Assembly (NCBI GenBank): GCA_013203785.1
Contig: JABMPJ010000104.1
Coordinates: 1 to 46,293 of the forward strand
Source of the DNA: Lentisphaerota bacterium
GTDB taxonomy: Bacteria; Verrucomicrobiota; Kiritimatiellia; UBA8416; JABMPJ01
Length of the DNA stretch: 46,293 nucleotides
Direction of reading: 5' to 3'
Part shown: positions 7,945 to 16,614 of the stretch, piece after piece
Layout: every line of letters starts with the position of its first letter
How positions within the stretch are numbered: position 1 is the stretch's first letter
Position numbers and translations under genes: made by a program
The notes under the pieces: model-generated
Databases searched by the model: none
What the model saw: only the letters and a program-made list of their open reading frames with translations
What the model was told of the DNA's origin: nothing

Positions 7945-9836
7945 TCGCCTCTCCCCGCGCCGCCCTGCGCACGCGTCTGCACTCTGTGGAAAACCCACCA
8001 TTCGATCAAGAACAAGATCAGAGCCGCCAGCGCAAGAAAGGACCATAGCGGGCGCGTACCACGCACAAGTTCACTCGCCGCCGTGACGGCAACCTCGGCG
8101 AAATCAATACGCTCCACGGCAGCAAGGCTGGTTTCATCGGCCGAGAGCAGAGAGACGCCGATCATGTCCGGGGACGCTCCTTCAATCCGGTATACGCCGC
8201 TGTGCTGGGCCACCAATCCGGGCAGCCAGCCAGCCGAATCGGCCACCAGCTCACTCCGTCCCCCATCGGGATGGCGCACAACGCACCGCGCGCCGGGCGC
8301 GGCGCGCAACCCGCTCAGCACTCCCGTGCGGGCCGCTTCGGCTCTGACCAGTCCCTCACCCTCCAGCGAAAGCGTGACCAGATTGGCCAGCATGACCGGT
8401 AGCGCAATACGGTAGGGCAGCGTCGTCTGGTCCATATCCACGAGCAACGCGTACTGCCGACTATCCGGCTCCTGATGCAGCACCAGCAGGGGACCCTGCT
8501 CTCCATGCACGATCACCTTGTAGCCCTGCTCCTCGCAAGCGGCCACTCCACCGGCAACGCTGAAGTGGGTCCCCGCCGCGATCACCACGTCGCCGAGCTC
8601 GACATGCTGCAAGAGCGGATCGCCCCGCCGCCAATCCACCACGCGATCCGGTGTCGTCACGCGTGCGACACATCCCGTTAGGGCCGCCGGTATCGCACCG
8701 ATTCCCAACCGTACGGGAGCCATCAACGCCGCGCCGCTTGACGCGTCACTCACGATCGCGTCGTACTGGTCGTCGGTCCTCTGCGCGCCATGTGGGCCCG
8801 GCCACAGTTGCACATCCGGCATCGAGCCGATCACGCGCCGACAGGCGACCAGGCTTTCGGAGACGTAGACATTGGCGGGTCGCAGGGCCGGTAGATCGAG
8901 CGTGGCGCTGTTGTCAGCCGCCAGCGTATCGACACCATCAACACTCAGGCGAACATCGACCCGTGAGGCGGTGTCCCCGGAGACCACAAAGATCACGCGC
9001 TCCGGGTTGTCGGCGGTGGGCGCCACCACGTCGCGCACGATGGCCTCCCCCGCCACACTGGCTTCGAGCGTGGCGGGCCCACGGTAGGTCGCCGACGCAT
9101 CCACGCCCACAAAGACGCGCCACTGACTGCTGCCGTCGCGGACCGCGCGCAGCGAGGTGATGCCGGCGTTGGCACCGGCGGGCTCCATGCGCTCGAAGGT
9201 GAGCGTGAAGGGGAGCTCGATCGAGGATGAGGAGGGGATGTTCCCATCCGAGAGCAGTAACACCTCTTCGATCGGCGTGGCCCGACCCAATGCTTGTGCC
9301 ATGGTGAGGGCGTCGTCCAGGTGGCTCTCCACATCCTGCACGGTGAGGGTGGCCAGCGCCTCGATCAATTCGCGCTTGTTGTCTGAAAAGTCGGTCAGGC
9401 GACGGGCCGTGCGCCCGAACGCGATCAGACAGATACGCTGGCCACGCACCATTCCCTCGATGCGCTCGGTGGCGCGCTGGCGCGCTTCGTCCAACCGGGT
9501 CGGGCCGCCGGGACGTTCACGCGCGCCCATGCTGGCCGAGCAATCGATCAGGATCGGGAGATGCAGTCGCTCACGGCTCCGTGCGCGCAGGTAAGGCTGC
9601 ATCGCGGCCAGCACCAGCAGGAGCAAGAGCAAAAGCTGAAGCCAGAGCAGCAGATTACGCCTGAAGCGCTGGAAGGGGGAGTTGACGCGGGAGTCATTCA
9701 TCACCTGCTGCCACAGAACGAGCGACGGCACTTCCGTTCGTGGCCGCTTCAGTTTAAGAAAATAGAAGGCCACCAGCGGAATCGCCAGGAAAGCCAACCA
9801 GGCCGCGAGAGGGGCGCTGAATCCAAAAGGCATCAT
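7941..9836 (-). CDS. BatA-like VWA-domain membrane protein
   Basis: A 631-residue protein. The N-terminal 80 residues match the aerotolerance-regulator (BatA) N-terminal domain: a helix at 8-27, then FLKLKRPRTEVPSL, then a second helix at 62-79. A von Willebrand factor A domain follows with an intact metal site, D98-C-S100-A-S102. A long beta-rich periplasmic section leads to a last membrane helix near the C-terminus (FLALAALILFLIEWWVF). Such proteins work with MoxR ATPases, presumably in assembling or activating envelope proteins. The start at 9836 gives an ATGA overlap with the DUF58 gene; the adjacent ATG at 9833 and a GTG at 9845 are alternatives. Confidence 0.85.
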   Translation of the reverse strand: MMPFGFSAPLAAWLAFLAIPLVAFYFLKLKRPRTEVPSLVLWQQVMNDSRVNSPFQRFRRNLLLWLQLLLLLLLVLAAMQPYLRARSRERLHLPILIDCSASMGARERPGGPTRLDEARQRATERIEGMVRGQRICLIAFGRTARRLTDFSDNKRELIEALATLTVQDVESHLDDALTMAQALGRATPIEEVLLLSDGNIPSSSSIELPFTLTFERMEPAGANAGITSLRAVRDGSSQWRVFVGVDASATYRGPATLEASVAGEAIVRDVVAPTADNPERVIFVVSGDTASRVDVRLSVDGVDTLAADNSATLDLPALRPANVYVSESLVACRRVIGSMPDVQLWPGPHGAQRTDDQYDAIVSDASSGAALMAPVRLGIGAIPAALTGCVARVTTPDRVVDWRRGDPLLQHVELGDVVIAAGTHFSVAGGVAACEEQGYKVIVHGEQGPLLVLHQEPDSRQYALLVDMDQTTLPYRIALPVMLANLVTLSLEGEGLVRAEAARTGVLSGLRAAPGARCVVRHPDGGRSELVADSAGWLPGLVAQHSGVYRIEGASPDMIGVSLLSADETSLAAVERIDFAEVAVTAASELVRGTRPLWSFLALAALILFLIEWWVFHRVQTRAQGGAGRGE

Positions 9837-10741
9837 CGTACCCACCCCTTTCGGCGCAGCAGGTCAGCCAGAATCCAACGCAGATCAGCCGAGGCGTCGA
9901 GCGACAGAAAGCGCCCCCCGCGACTCGTACAAGCCGCCACAAGCCGGCCCTCCAGCGCGAGGCGATACTCGTGGTAGAGATCGATCAGCGACCCGATCCC
10001 CGTGACATCGAGTGTGGTCCCGAGCTCGCAGTCGACCAGACGCACATCGGAGGTAAGGTCGGGGTCGAGCTCGGTCGGACCCAGCACCTGCACAGCCAAG
10101 GTCTCCAGTCCCTTGCTGAAGAGCGAGTTCATAGCCCGGGGGACGTCCCCGAAGGTCAGAAAATCAGAGAGCAACACCGCCACACCTCGCCCGCGATGCT
10201 TACGCAAGCAATGCTCAACGCCCGACTCGATCGGCATGTCACCGCCCGGCTCCACGCCCTCGATAAAATTGAGCAGCGTGCCCATCGACCCCCGCCCCCG
10301 GCCGGGGGCCAACTGCGTCACACCGCCCTCCCCGCCGTTCAGACACCAGCAGCTCACGCGTTCGCCACTCAGCAGGCCCATGATGCCGAACGCGGCGGCA
10401 AGCTGGCGCACCAGCGTCAACTTGCCTTCGAAGGCCATCGATTGAGAGGCATCCAACAGGAGCACCACATGCAGCTCCTCTTCGTGGTGGTAGGTCTTCA
10501 TGTAGGGACGGTTGAGGCGGGCAAAGATGTTCCAGTCGACATAGCGGACATCATCGCCCTCAACATAGTTGCGGTAGTCCGCGAACTCGTTGCTGCTACC
10601 GCCCTTGCTGGTAAGGTGCTCGCCCTGCGCACGATTGGTAAAGCGCCGCGAGCTATTGATGCGCATGCGCTCCAATAGCTGCAGTATGTCGTTGCCAAAC
10701 AACGACGTCACCTGTGCGACAGATGGGCTGGCCTCAGCCAT
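9833..10741 (-). CDS. DUF58 protein of the MoxR operon
   Basis: A 302-residue soluble protein of the DUF58 family. The diagnostic segment FADYRNYVEGDDVRYVDWN lies at residues 53-71. It leads into a VWA-like fold with metal-site residues D97-A-S99-Q-S101, all present. DUF58 proteins are almost always encoded beside MoxR AAA+ ATPases, as here (MoxR stop 5 bp upstream of this ATG), and are thought to be their adaptors or substrates. The gene overlaps the next VWA gene by 4 bp. Length and motifs are normal for the family. Confidence 0.93.
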   Translation of the reverse strand: MAEASPSVAQVTSLFGNDILQLLERMRINSSRRFTNRAQGEHLTSKGGSSNEFADYRNYVEGDDVRYVDWNIFARLNRPYMKTYHHEEELHVVLLLDASQSMAFEGKLTLVRQLAAAFGIMGLLSGERVSCWCLNGGEGGVTQLAPGRGRGSMGTLLNFIEGVEPGGDMPIESGVEHCLRKHRGRGVAVLLSDFLTFGDVPRAMNSLFSKGLETLAVQVLGPTELDPDLTSDVRLVDCELGTTLDVTGIGSLIDLYHEYRLALEGRLVAACTSRGGRFLSLDASADLRWILADLLRRKGWVR

Positions 10742-10746
10742 GGGGG

Positions 10747-11745
10747 TCAGACCTCCTCTTGAATCGTCTCATGGATCGTATCAACCAGACGCGCGGGTTG
10801 GAGTCCTTCGGCCTGGCCGTCATAGTTCAGAATGACGCGATGCCGCAATACGTGTAGTGCAAAATGGCGGATATCATCGAAGGAGACATGGACCCGGCCA
10901 TCGGCCAGAGCGCGCACGCGGCCGGCCTTGATCAGGGCCTGCGCCGCACGGGGACTGGCGCCCCAGCGCACGAAGCGCGTCACCAGCTCAGGCGCAAACT
11001 CACTCTCCGGATGGGTCGCCAGCACAAGCCGCACGGCATAATCACGAATCGGTGCAGCCACCACCACTTTATCCAGAGTCAAGCGGAGGGCCATGATCGT
11101 GTCCCGATCGAGCACTTTACCCACCTCAACATGCTGACGCAGAATCGTGCGGTCCACGACCTCATTGAGTTCATCGTGGCTGAGGAAAGGCACATCGATC
11201 TTGAACATGAAGCGGTCCAACTGCGCCTCGGGCAGCGGGTAGGTCCCCTCCTGCTCGAGCGGGTTCTGGGTCGCCAGCACGAAGAAGGGCGGATCAAGCT
11301 GATAGGTCGTACCGCCCACCGTGACGGAGCCCTCCTGCATGGTCTCCAGCAGCGCCGACTGCGTCTTCGGCGTGGCCCGGTTGATCTCATCGGCCAGGAG
11401 CAGTTGCGTAAAGATAGGACCGCGCCGGAACTCCAGTTGGTAGCCGCCGCCCTCGCCCGTGGACATGATGTTGGTGCCGATGATATCAGCCGGCATCAGG
11501 TCCGGCGTGAACTGCACGCGCCGAAAGTGGAGATCCAGGACGCGGGAGAGCGTCTTGACCAGTTCGGTTTTACCGAGGCCGGGCACGCCTTCGAGCAGTA
11601 CATTACCGCCCGCGAAAAGGGCGGTCATAACGCCCTCGACGACGCCATCCTGGCCGACCATGACCTTGCCGACCTCTTCACGCGTCTGGTGATAGAGTGC
11701 GTGGAAGCGGCTGGCCTCTTGTTGAAGCTGTTCATCGTTCTGCAT
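10747..11745 (-). CDS. MoxR-family AAA+ ATPase
   Basis: A 332-residue MoxR ATPase. Walker A GVPGLGKT is at residues 53-60 and Walker B LLLADE at 115-120, followed by INRATPKTQSALLE. A sensor-1 segment (FFVLATQNPLEQEGTYPLPEAQ) and the C-terminal lid complete the family pattern. MoxR proteins are chaperone-like ATPases that act with VWA-domain partners to mature or activate protein complexes. The start at 11745 is supported by AGGAGAG about 8 bases upstream and lies 12 bp past the preceding stop; a longer frame from 11781 has no such support. It sits centrally between two VWA genes and the DUF58 gene. Confidence 0.95.
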   Translation of the reverse strand: MQNDEQLQQEASRFHALYHQTREEVGKVMVGQDGVVEGVMTALFAGGNVLLEGVPGLGKTELVKTLSRVLDLHFRRVQFTPDLMPADIIGTNIMSTGEGGGYQLEFRRGPIFTQLLLADEINRATPKTQSALLETMQEGSVTVGGTTYQLDPPFFVLATQNPLEQEGTYPLPEAQLDRFMFKIDVPFLSHDELNEVVDRTILRQHVEVGKVLDRDTIMALRLTLDKVVVAAPIRDYAVRLVLATHPESEFAPELVTRFVRWGASPRAAQALIKAGRVRALADGRVHVSFDDIRHFALHVLRHRVILNYDGQAEGLQPARLVDTIHETIQEEV

Positions 11746-11756
11746 GGGTCTCTCTC

Positions 11757-14744
11757 CTATTCCTCTTTGTCGCCGTGCCATTGACGCTTACGCGCCAGCA
11801 GCTGACCTGTTGTCGAAGTGGGTTCGTCACTCGGTGGGGCTTGCTCTTCATCGTTGCAATCGGCCTTCGCTTGCCGCCGGGGGGCCGTGCGCGTGGCGCG
11901 CCGGGGCGATGCGGTTGGCGCGGGGCCGCCGTGCGTTTCGCGCACTGCGGCGAGCCCGCGATCAACATGCTGCTTGCGGGCCAAGAGCGATCCAAGCGTC
12001 TTGCTGGCCGGTCCGCGCTGGCGTCCGGCAAGGTGGCGCCACAGCTCACGCCAGTCGATCCTCACGCGTCGCACGGCCACATCAAGCGGGAGCAGAAACG
12101 CCAGGGCCCAAAGGAACCAATCGGTGATCGGACGGGTGTCCCGCCGCACCTCGCGATCGGCGTTGAACAGCGTCTCGCCCGTCTCCGTACCGGTCAGCAG
12201 TCGGCCACCTGTGCTGGAGGCGATCTGCGCCAGCAGAACGGGGTCTGAGCGGAAACGGAGATACTCCGGCGAGTAGGGCACCATCAGCCCAGCAGCAGCG
12301 TGTTCGCGGCGGCCATCGCCACTCCCGGCCACGAGCAGTTGATAGCGTCCACTGCCGGCCAGCGGAAAGGAGCCTTCGTAGAGGCGGGGACCCACCTGAC
12401 GCAGATCGACCGGATGGGAAGCACCGCCGGAGAGGGAGACTTCGGCTGTGAGGTCAAGGAAGCCGGGGCTGGCGTGGTGATCTTCCACCAACACCCGCGC
12501 TTCGCTCCCTTCGGCGGTCAGGTTCACGAAGAGATTGCGTTTCTGCTCAACCCGCCCGATCGCGGTCATGAGCTGGCGTACAAACGGACGGTAGCGATCC
12601 CACTTGACCCAGTCCCGTCCCCAGTTGGATGAGAGATCGGAGGTGAATGCCGCCGTCGTGCCCAAGCCGTGCCGCCACACGGCCAGGAGCGGATCGCTGT
12701 CGTCCTCGTCAGGCGCCAGCAACACCGTCTCCGCACGAGGCTTGGCCATGGTTAGAACCAATCCATGCAGGGGCGGGACGGTGTCGATGCCCTTCATGAT
12801 GGAGGAAGGAAATCCCACGCTCGGTGTGAAGGTGCGGTTCTGGACGATATTGCGCCGCAGCGTTTTGGCCTCCTTGATGAAGATCGACGGCAGCTCACGT
12901 GGATCCTGCGGGAAGTAGTAGCGGCCGCCCGTGGCGCTGGCGATAGCTCCCATGATGGTCTGCTCCTGACCGCCGTGCGGATTAATCGCGACCGTGGAGA
13001 CGCTGATCTGTGACGCGGCAAACTTACCCAACAAAGCTGGCGGAGGTGGCGAAGGATCGCCGTCCGAAATGATAATCATGTGGCGCGAGGCCGCGTCGCT
13101 GGCCATGAGGCCCTTGTAGCCCAATTCCATCGTCGTCGCGAAGCTAGGCATATCGCCAATCGTAGCGTTGTTGATCAAGGGCACGAGCTTCTCATACTCC
13201 GAGGCCGGCGTGAGAGGAAAGAGCCAGCGTTCGCCACTGCTGCCGGTACCGTAGGAGTAGACCAACACGCCGACCTCGTCCTGCGCACCGAGCACACGCA
13301 TCGCCTCCTTGGCAATGCGCTTGCCCCAGGTGTTCCCCTCGGCAAATTCGCAGGTGTGGAGGATGATGGCCAGTGCCCCTTTGGGCAGCGCCTTGCGCTT
13401 CTTGATATCCATCGATACGGGCAGGATTTTTTCAATCAGACTGCGGTTGTATCCGCCCGCTCCAAAGCTATTCTGGCCGCCCACCATCAGGAATCCTGAG
13501 CCCTGTACCACGACCGCGTCATGGATCGCCTGCATGCGCGCCGCATCCAGCTCGTCGGCCGCCACGTTGACAAAGACAATGCTGTCATAGGGCAGGTAGG
13601 AGAGCGCATCGAGGGGCAGCTCGAAGGCGTCCTTCTCTTCGAGCAGCAGCCCCGAGGCACGCATCGCCTCGCACAACCAGCGCGTGTGCTCGCCACCGTC
13701 GGAGCCACCCGTGACCACCAGAACACGCCCCTCCCCTTTGAGGTAGAGATGGTTCACGGCCAGGTTGTTCTCCTGCCAGCCATCTTCATCGGCGGCCACC
13801 TGGATCCGGGCGGCATATTCGTAGAAGCCGGGGCCGCGCATGTAGAGCGGCAAGGCGAGTCGGTTCTTGCCCTCTTTAAAGGTAACGCGTTGCTCTGCCA
13901 CGGTCTTACCGTTCTCCGTCAGCGTGAGGGTCCCCGATCCGGCGGCCAACGAAGAGAGCACCACCGACGCCTCGTAGGTCTCGCCCGACTTCACCACGCG
14001 CGGCAGATCCAGTCGCTCCAGCCAGACCTCCCGTTCATAGGTATAGGCGATCGGCAAGGCATCGACCCGGATGCCACGTGACGTCAACTCGGGCAGAATG
14101 GCCGCGGCATCGCCCTCTGTCTCTGCCCCATCTGAGAGCAGCACAATGCGTCCGGCGCTGGAGTCGGGCAGCATCGCACTGGAGAGGGCGAGGGCCCGCT
14201 CGAGATTGCTGCCATCGCGGGGCACGCGTACATTGATGGCCTCGAATGGGAAGGACTCACGCGGGGGCAGCTCGACCCCGGCGCGGCGACCAAAGACCAC
14301 GAGCCCCGCCTTATCGCGCTCCGGCTTGCCCTGTACCGTCCGACTCATAAACGCCATGGCCCGCGTCAGAACGTCGTCACCAATCGAATCTGACACGTCC
14401 AGGGCATAGACCACCACCATCTCTTCGTTGGTTCGAACCGCACGCGGTTCGGCCAGTGCCATGATTAATACCCCCGCCAGCGTCAACCGGATCCAGAGCG
14501 CCACGACGGCAGCAAGTCCGACCACCCCGCTGCGTCCGCACAGCCCGATCCACCACAGCCATACGAAGAGGATCGACAACCAGAAAGCGCGCGGCAGCGC
14601 GAACATGACGCGGTGCGTATGCGCCAACCCCAGACAGACGCCCGCGAAAAGGAGGCCGAAGAGAACGAGCGAGAGAACATCGCGCAGCCGTACCGGGCGG
14701 CGGGGCGGCGGAAAAAGCAGAGTGATGGCGTGCGGACGCTTCAT
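11757..14744 (-). CDS. Double VWA / GATase-like membrane protein
   Basis: A 995-residue protein with membrane helices near residues 24-40, 52-70 and 74-98, and another near 880-900. The first VWA domain begins about residue 110 and has an intact metal-site motif D116-V-S-D-S120. A GATase1-like Rossmann segment follows (GRVLVVTGGSDGG, residues 339-351, to VGGQNSFGAGGY, 421-432). A second VWA-like domain begins about residue 455, but its metal motif reads H463-T-C-E-F467, so metal binding is probably lost. The C-terminal 100 residues are basic, low in complexity and likely cytoplasmic. The start overlaps the NHL gene stop by 4 bp (ATGA). Homologues I know of sit beside MoxR operons; the function is unknown, probably as a large periplasmic platform. 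Confidence 0.85.
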   Translation of the reverse strand: MKRPHAITLLFPPPRRPVRLRDVLSLVLFGLLFAGVCLGLAHTHRVMFALPRAFWLSILFVWLWWIGLCGRSGVVGLAAVVALWIRLTLAGVLIMALAEPRAVRTNEEMVVVYALDVSDSIGDDVLTRAMAFMSRTVQGKPERDKAGLVVFGRRAGVELPPRESFPFEAINVRVPRDGSNLERALALSSAMLPDSSAGRIVLLSDGAETEGDAAAILPELTSRGIRVDALPIAYTYEREVWLERLDLPRVVKSGETYEASVVLSSLAAGSGTLTLTENGKTVAEQRVTFKEGKNRLALPLYMRGPGFYEYAARIQVAADEDGWQENNLAVNHLYLKGEGRVLVVTGGSDGGEHTRWLCEAMRASGLLLEEKDAFELPLDALSYLPYDSIVFVNVAADELDAARMQAIHDAVVVQGSGFLMVGGQNSFGAGGYNRSLIEKILPVSMDIKKRKALPKGALAIILHTCEFAEGNTWGKRIAKEAMRVLGAQDEVGVLVYSYGTGSSGERWLFPLTPASEYEKLVPLINNATIGDMPSFATTMELGYKGLMASDAASRHMIIISDGDPSPPPPALLGKFAASQISVSTVAINPHGGQEQTIMGAIASATGGRYYFPQDPRELPSIFIKEAKTLRRNIVQNRTFTPSVGFPSSIMKGIDTVPPLHGLVLTMAKPRAETVLLAPDEDDSDPLLAVWRHGLGTTAAFTSDLSSNWGRDWVKWDRYRPFVRQLMTAIGRVEQKRNLFVNLTAEGSEARVLVEDHHASPGFLDLTAEVSLSGGASHPVDLRQVGPRLYEGSFPLAGSGRYQLLVAGSGDGRREHAAAGLMVPYSPEYLRFRSDPVLLAQIASSTGGRLLTGTETGETLFNADREVRRDTRPITDWFLWALAFLLPLDVAVRRVRIDWRELWRHLAGRQRGPASKTLGSLLARKQHVDRGLAAVRETHGGPAPTASPRRATRTAPRRQAKADCNDEEQAPPSDEPTSTTGQLLARKRQWHGDKEE

Positions 14745-15661
14745 GGCTGCACCACCACGATGCGATGGTTACCAGTGTCCGCCACAAAAAGCCGTCCGTC
14801 CGCGCCAGCCGCAATGCCCCACGGCGTGGCGAATTCTCCCTCAGCGCGACCGGTTCGGCCGTAGTGGCCGAGTGAGTCGCCACGGCCGTTGATCAATGCA
14901 ATCCGCCCGGCGGTATACTCGATCACCGCCAGCTCGCCCGCGGCGGTGACCGTGATGTCATAGGGAAAACGGAATGGCACGTCCCCCGCACGCGCATAAC
15001 TCGCTGTGAGTTCGCCCTGGGGGGTATAGACCTGGATGCGGTTGTTGATCGCATCCGCCACATAGAGCTGCCCGTCCAGAAACGCTAATCCCGAACAGCG
15101 CTGAAGCTGACCTTCACCCGTACCGAAGCTGCCGAAGCTGCGAAGCACCCCTCCCGTTTCGCTAAAGACCTGAATGCGATCGTTGCCACCATACTCGGCC
15201 ACGTAGATCAACCCCTCGGGATCCTGTGTGACCGCCACGGGGTAGATGAAGGCACCGGCCTCGGTGCCCTCCTGGCCCCACAAGGACAAGACCTCCCCGG
15301 ACGCACTGAATCGGACCAGACGGTGATAGTGCGTATCGGCCACCAAGATCGATCCGTCGCGCAGTTCGACGATTCCTTCGGGACGACCGACCGACACTTC
15401 GGGCATCGACCACTCGCGCGCCAGGGCACCGGTCGGGCTGTAGACCAGCACGCGGCCGACCGTATCCAGCACATAGAGCTCGCCGTTGGTGGAGACGCAG
15501 AGGCTGCGAGGTGCAGGGATGCCCCTCTCCGAGGGCTCCATGCGCCACACCGCCACATGCTTCAGCGGCGCACGCGTAGCGCGCGAACCGCAGCCGACCG
15601 CCACAACGGCCAGCAGCGCCAGCGTGAGGCCCAGACACACCCGTCGTGCGCGCACTAGCAT
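14741..15661 (-). CDS. NHL-repeat beta-propeller lipoprotein
   Basis: A 306-residue protein with an N-terminal lipoprotein signal (basic start, hydrophobic LALLAVVAVG, Cys24). Six NHL-type repeats follow, each with a core such as GEVLSLWG, GLIYVAEYGGNDRIQVF or GRLFVADTGNHRIVVV; six repeats are enough for a closed propeller. Such propellers bind proteins or ligands and have no catalytic residues here. The start at 15661 was chosen because it gives a 7-base overlap with the ATPase gene and has GAGGGGG upstream; the open frame extends to 15712. Its position between an importer and the VWA block suggests a scaffold or sensor on the periplasmic side. Confidence 0.85.
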   Translation of the reverse strand: MLVRARRVCLGLTLALLAVVAVGCGSRATRAPLKHVAVWRMEPSERGIPAPRSLCVSTNGELYVLDTVGRVLVYSPTGALAREWSMPEVSVGRPEGIVELRDGSILVADTHYHRLVRFSASGEVLSLWGQEGTEAGAFIYPVAVTQDPEGLIYVAEYGGNDRIQVFSETGGVLRSFGSFGTGEGQLQRCSGLAFLDGQLYVADAINNRIQVYTPQGELTASYARAGDVPFRFPYDITVTAAGELAVIEYTAGRIALINGRGDSLGHYGRTGRAEGEFATPWGIAAGADGRLFVADTGNHRIVVVQP

Positions 15662-16614
15662 GACGCCCCCTCGGGGTTGACGGAGGGGCGGCAGATCAAA
15701 TGAACCGGACATCCCACAGTCGGCAACGAACCGGTATGGAGCGTGAAGCCGCGTCGCTCTCCCGAGGGTTCATGCCACAACTCCACCGTCGTGGTCTCTC
15801 CCGAGAAATGCAGCGCTTCCACCCGCAACGGTGCGCCCTGCTCAGCCACGTCCAGTTGCAGCTCGGAGGGACGATAGTTGCGCCCCTCTTCCGCCCCTGG
15901 CAGCCATCGCGCCGCATCCCCCACCTCAAACCAGTTGACCGGCCCCAACGCCTCCGCAATGTCGCGCGTGGCCGGACGCCAGTAGAGATCCTCCACGCAG
16001 CCCTCAGCCAGAACACGCCCCTCGCGCAGCAAGATTACCCGCGTGGCGTGACCGAGCACCATGCGCGGCGAATGCGTCGCGAAGACCACCGACGCGTTGC
16101 CCGACGCAGCCCGTGCCAGGACGTGCCGCCACAGCGGCCCGCGCCGTGCGCGGTCCACGTGTGCCAAAGGCTCGTCCAAGACCGTCACCCAGGCATCTGC
16201 CGCCACCGCACGCGCCACGGCCAGGCGTGACCGCTCGCCGACCGAGAGCTCGTCGATCTGGCGCTTCTCAAGGCCGGAGAGCTCCATTCTATCCAATAGC
16301 GCTTCGGACGTCTCGTCCTCAGCGCGGCGCACAGCATCAAGATGCTCGACCACGTTGAGGTGCGGCCAAAGTCCATCGTTCTGCGGCACCCAGAAGAGCG
16401 GAAGGCGATCAGCTCCCATCGGAAGAGCGGCGCACAGCTCCCCGGAATCGGGCCGGGCAAAGCCGACCAGCAGGTTGAGGAACGTGGACTTCCCGGCGCC
16501 GGATTCGCCCAGGACGGCCGTAATGCCCGGCTGGAGCTGCAGCCCGTCGCATGTCAGGCGCGGGCGTATCGCCCCCCTGACCACCACAGTGTTAAACGTC
16601 CAGAGGGGCGGCAT
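15655..16614 (-). CDS. ABC importer ATP-binding protein (iron/thiamine type)
   Basis: A 319-residue ABC ATPase. Walker A GESGAGKS is at residues 36-43, the signature LSVGE at 123-127, Walker B VTVLDE at 143-148 and the H-loop THS near 180. The C-terminal 100 residues resemble the TOBE domain of FbpC/PotA-type importers. It should energise the permease encoded just upstream, which it overlaps by 23 bp. The start at 16614 is supported by GGAGG nine bases upstream; the open frame to 16674 would add a segment with no family match. The substrate is not evident: ferric iron, thiamine or another small anion or cation are all possible. Confidence 0.88.
   Translation of the reverse strand: MPPLWTFNTVVVRGAIRPRLTCDGLQLQPGITAVLGESGAGKSTFLNLLVGFARPDSGELCAALPMGADRLPLFWVPQNDGLWPHLNVVEHLDAVRRAEDETSEALLDRMELSGLEKRQIDELSVGERSRLAVARAVAADAWVTVLDEPLAHVDRARRGPLWRHVLARAASGNASVVFATHSPRMVLGHATRVILLREGRVLAEGCVEDLYWRPATRDIAEALGPVNWFEVGDAARWLPGAEEGRNYRPSELQLDVAEQGAPLRVEALHFSGETTTVELWHEPSGERRGFTLHTGSLPTVGCPVHLICRPSVNPEGASC

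Noticed and set aside
10864-11784. A 306-residue plus-strand open frame antisense to the MoxR gene
   Set aside because: It lies wholly opposite a gene with complete MoxR motifs, has no ribosome site and shows only shadow composition (Arg/His/Gln-rich).
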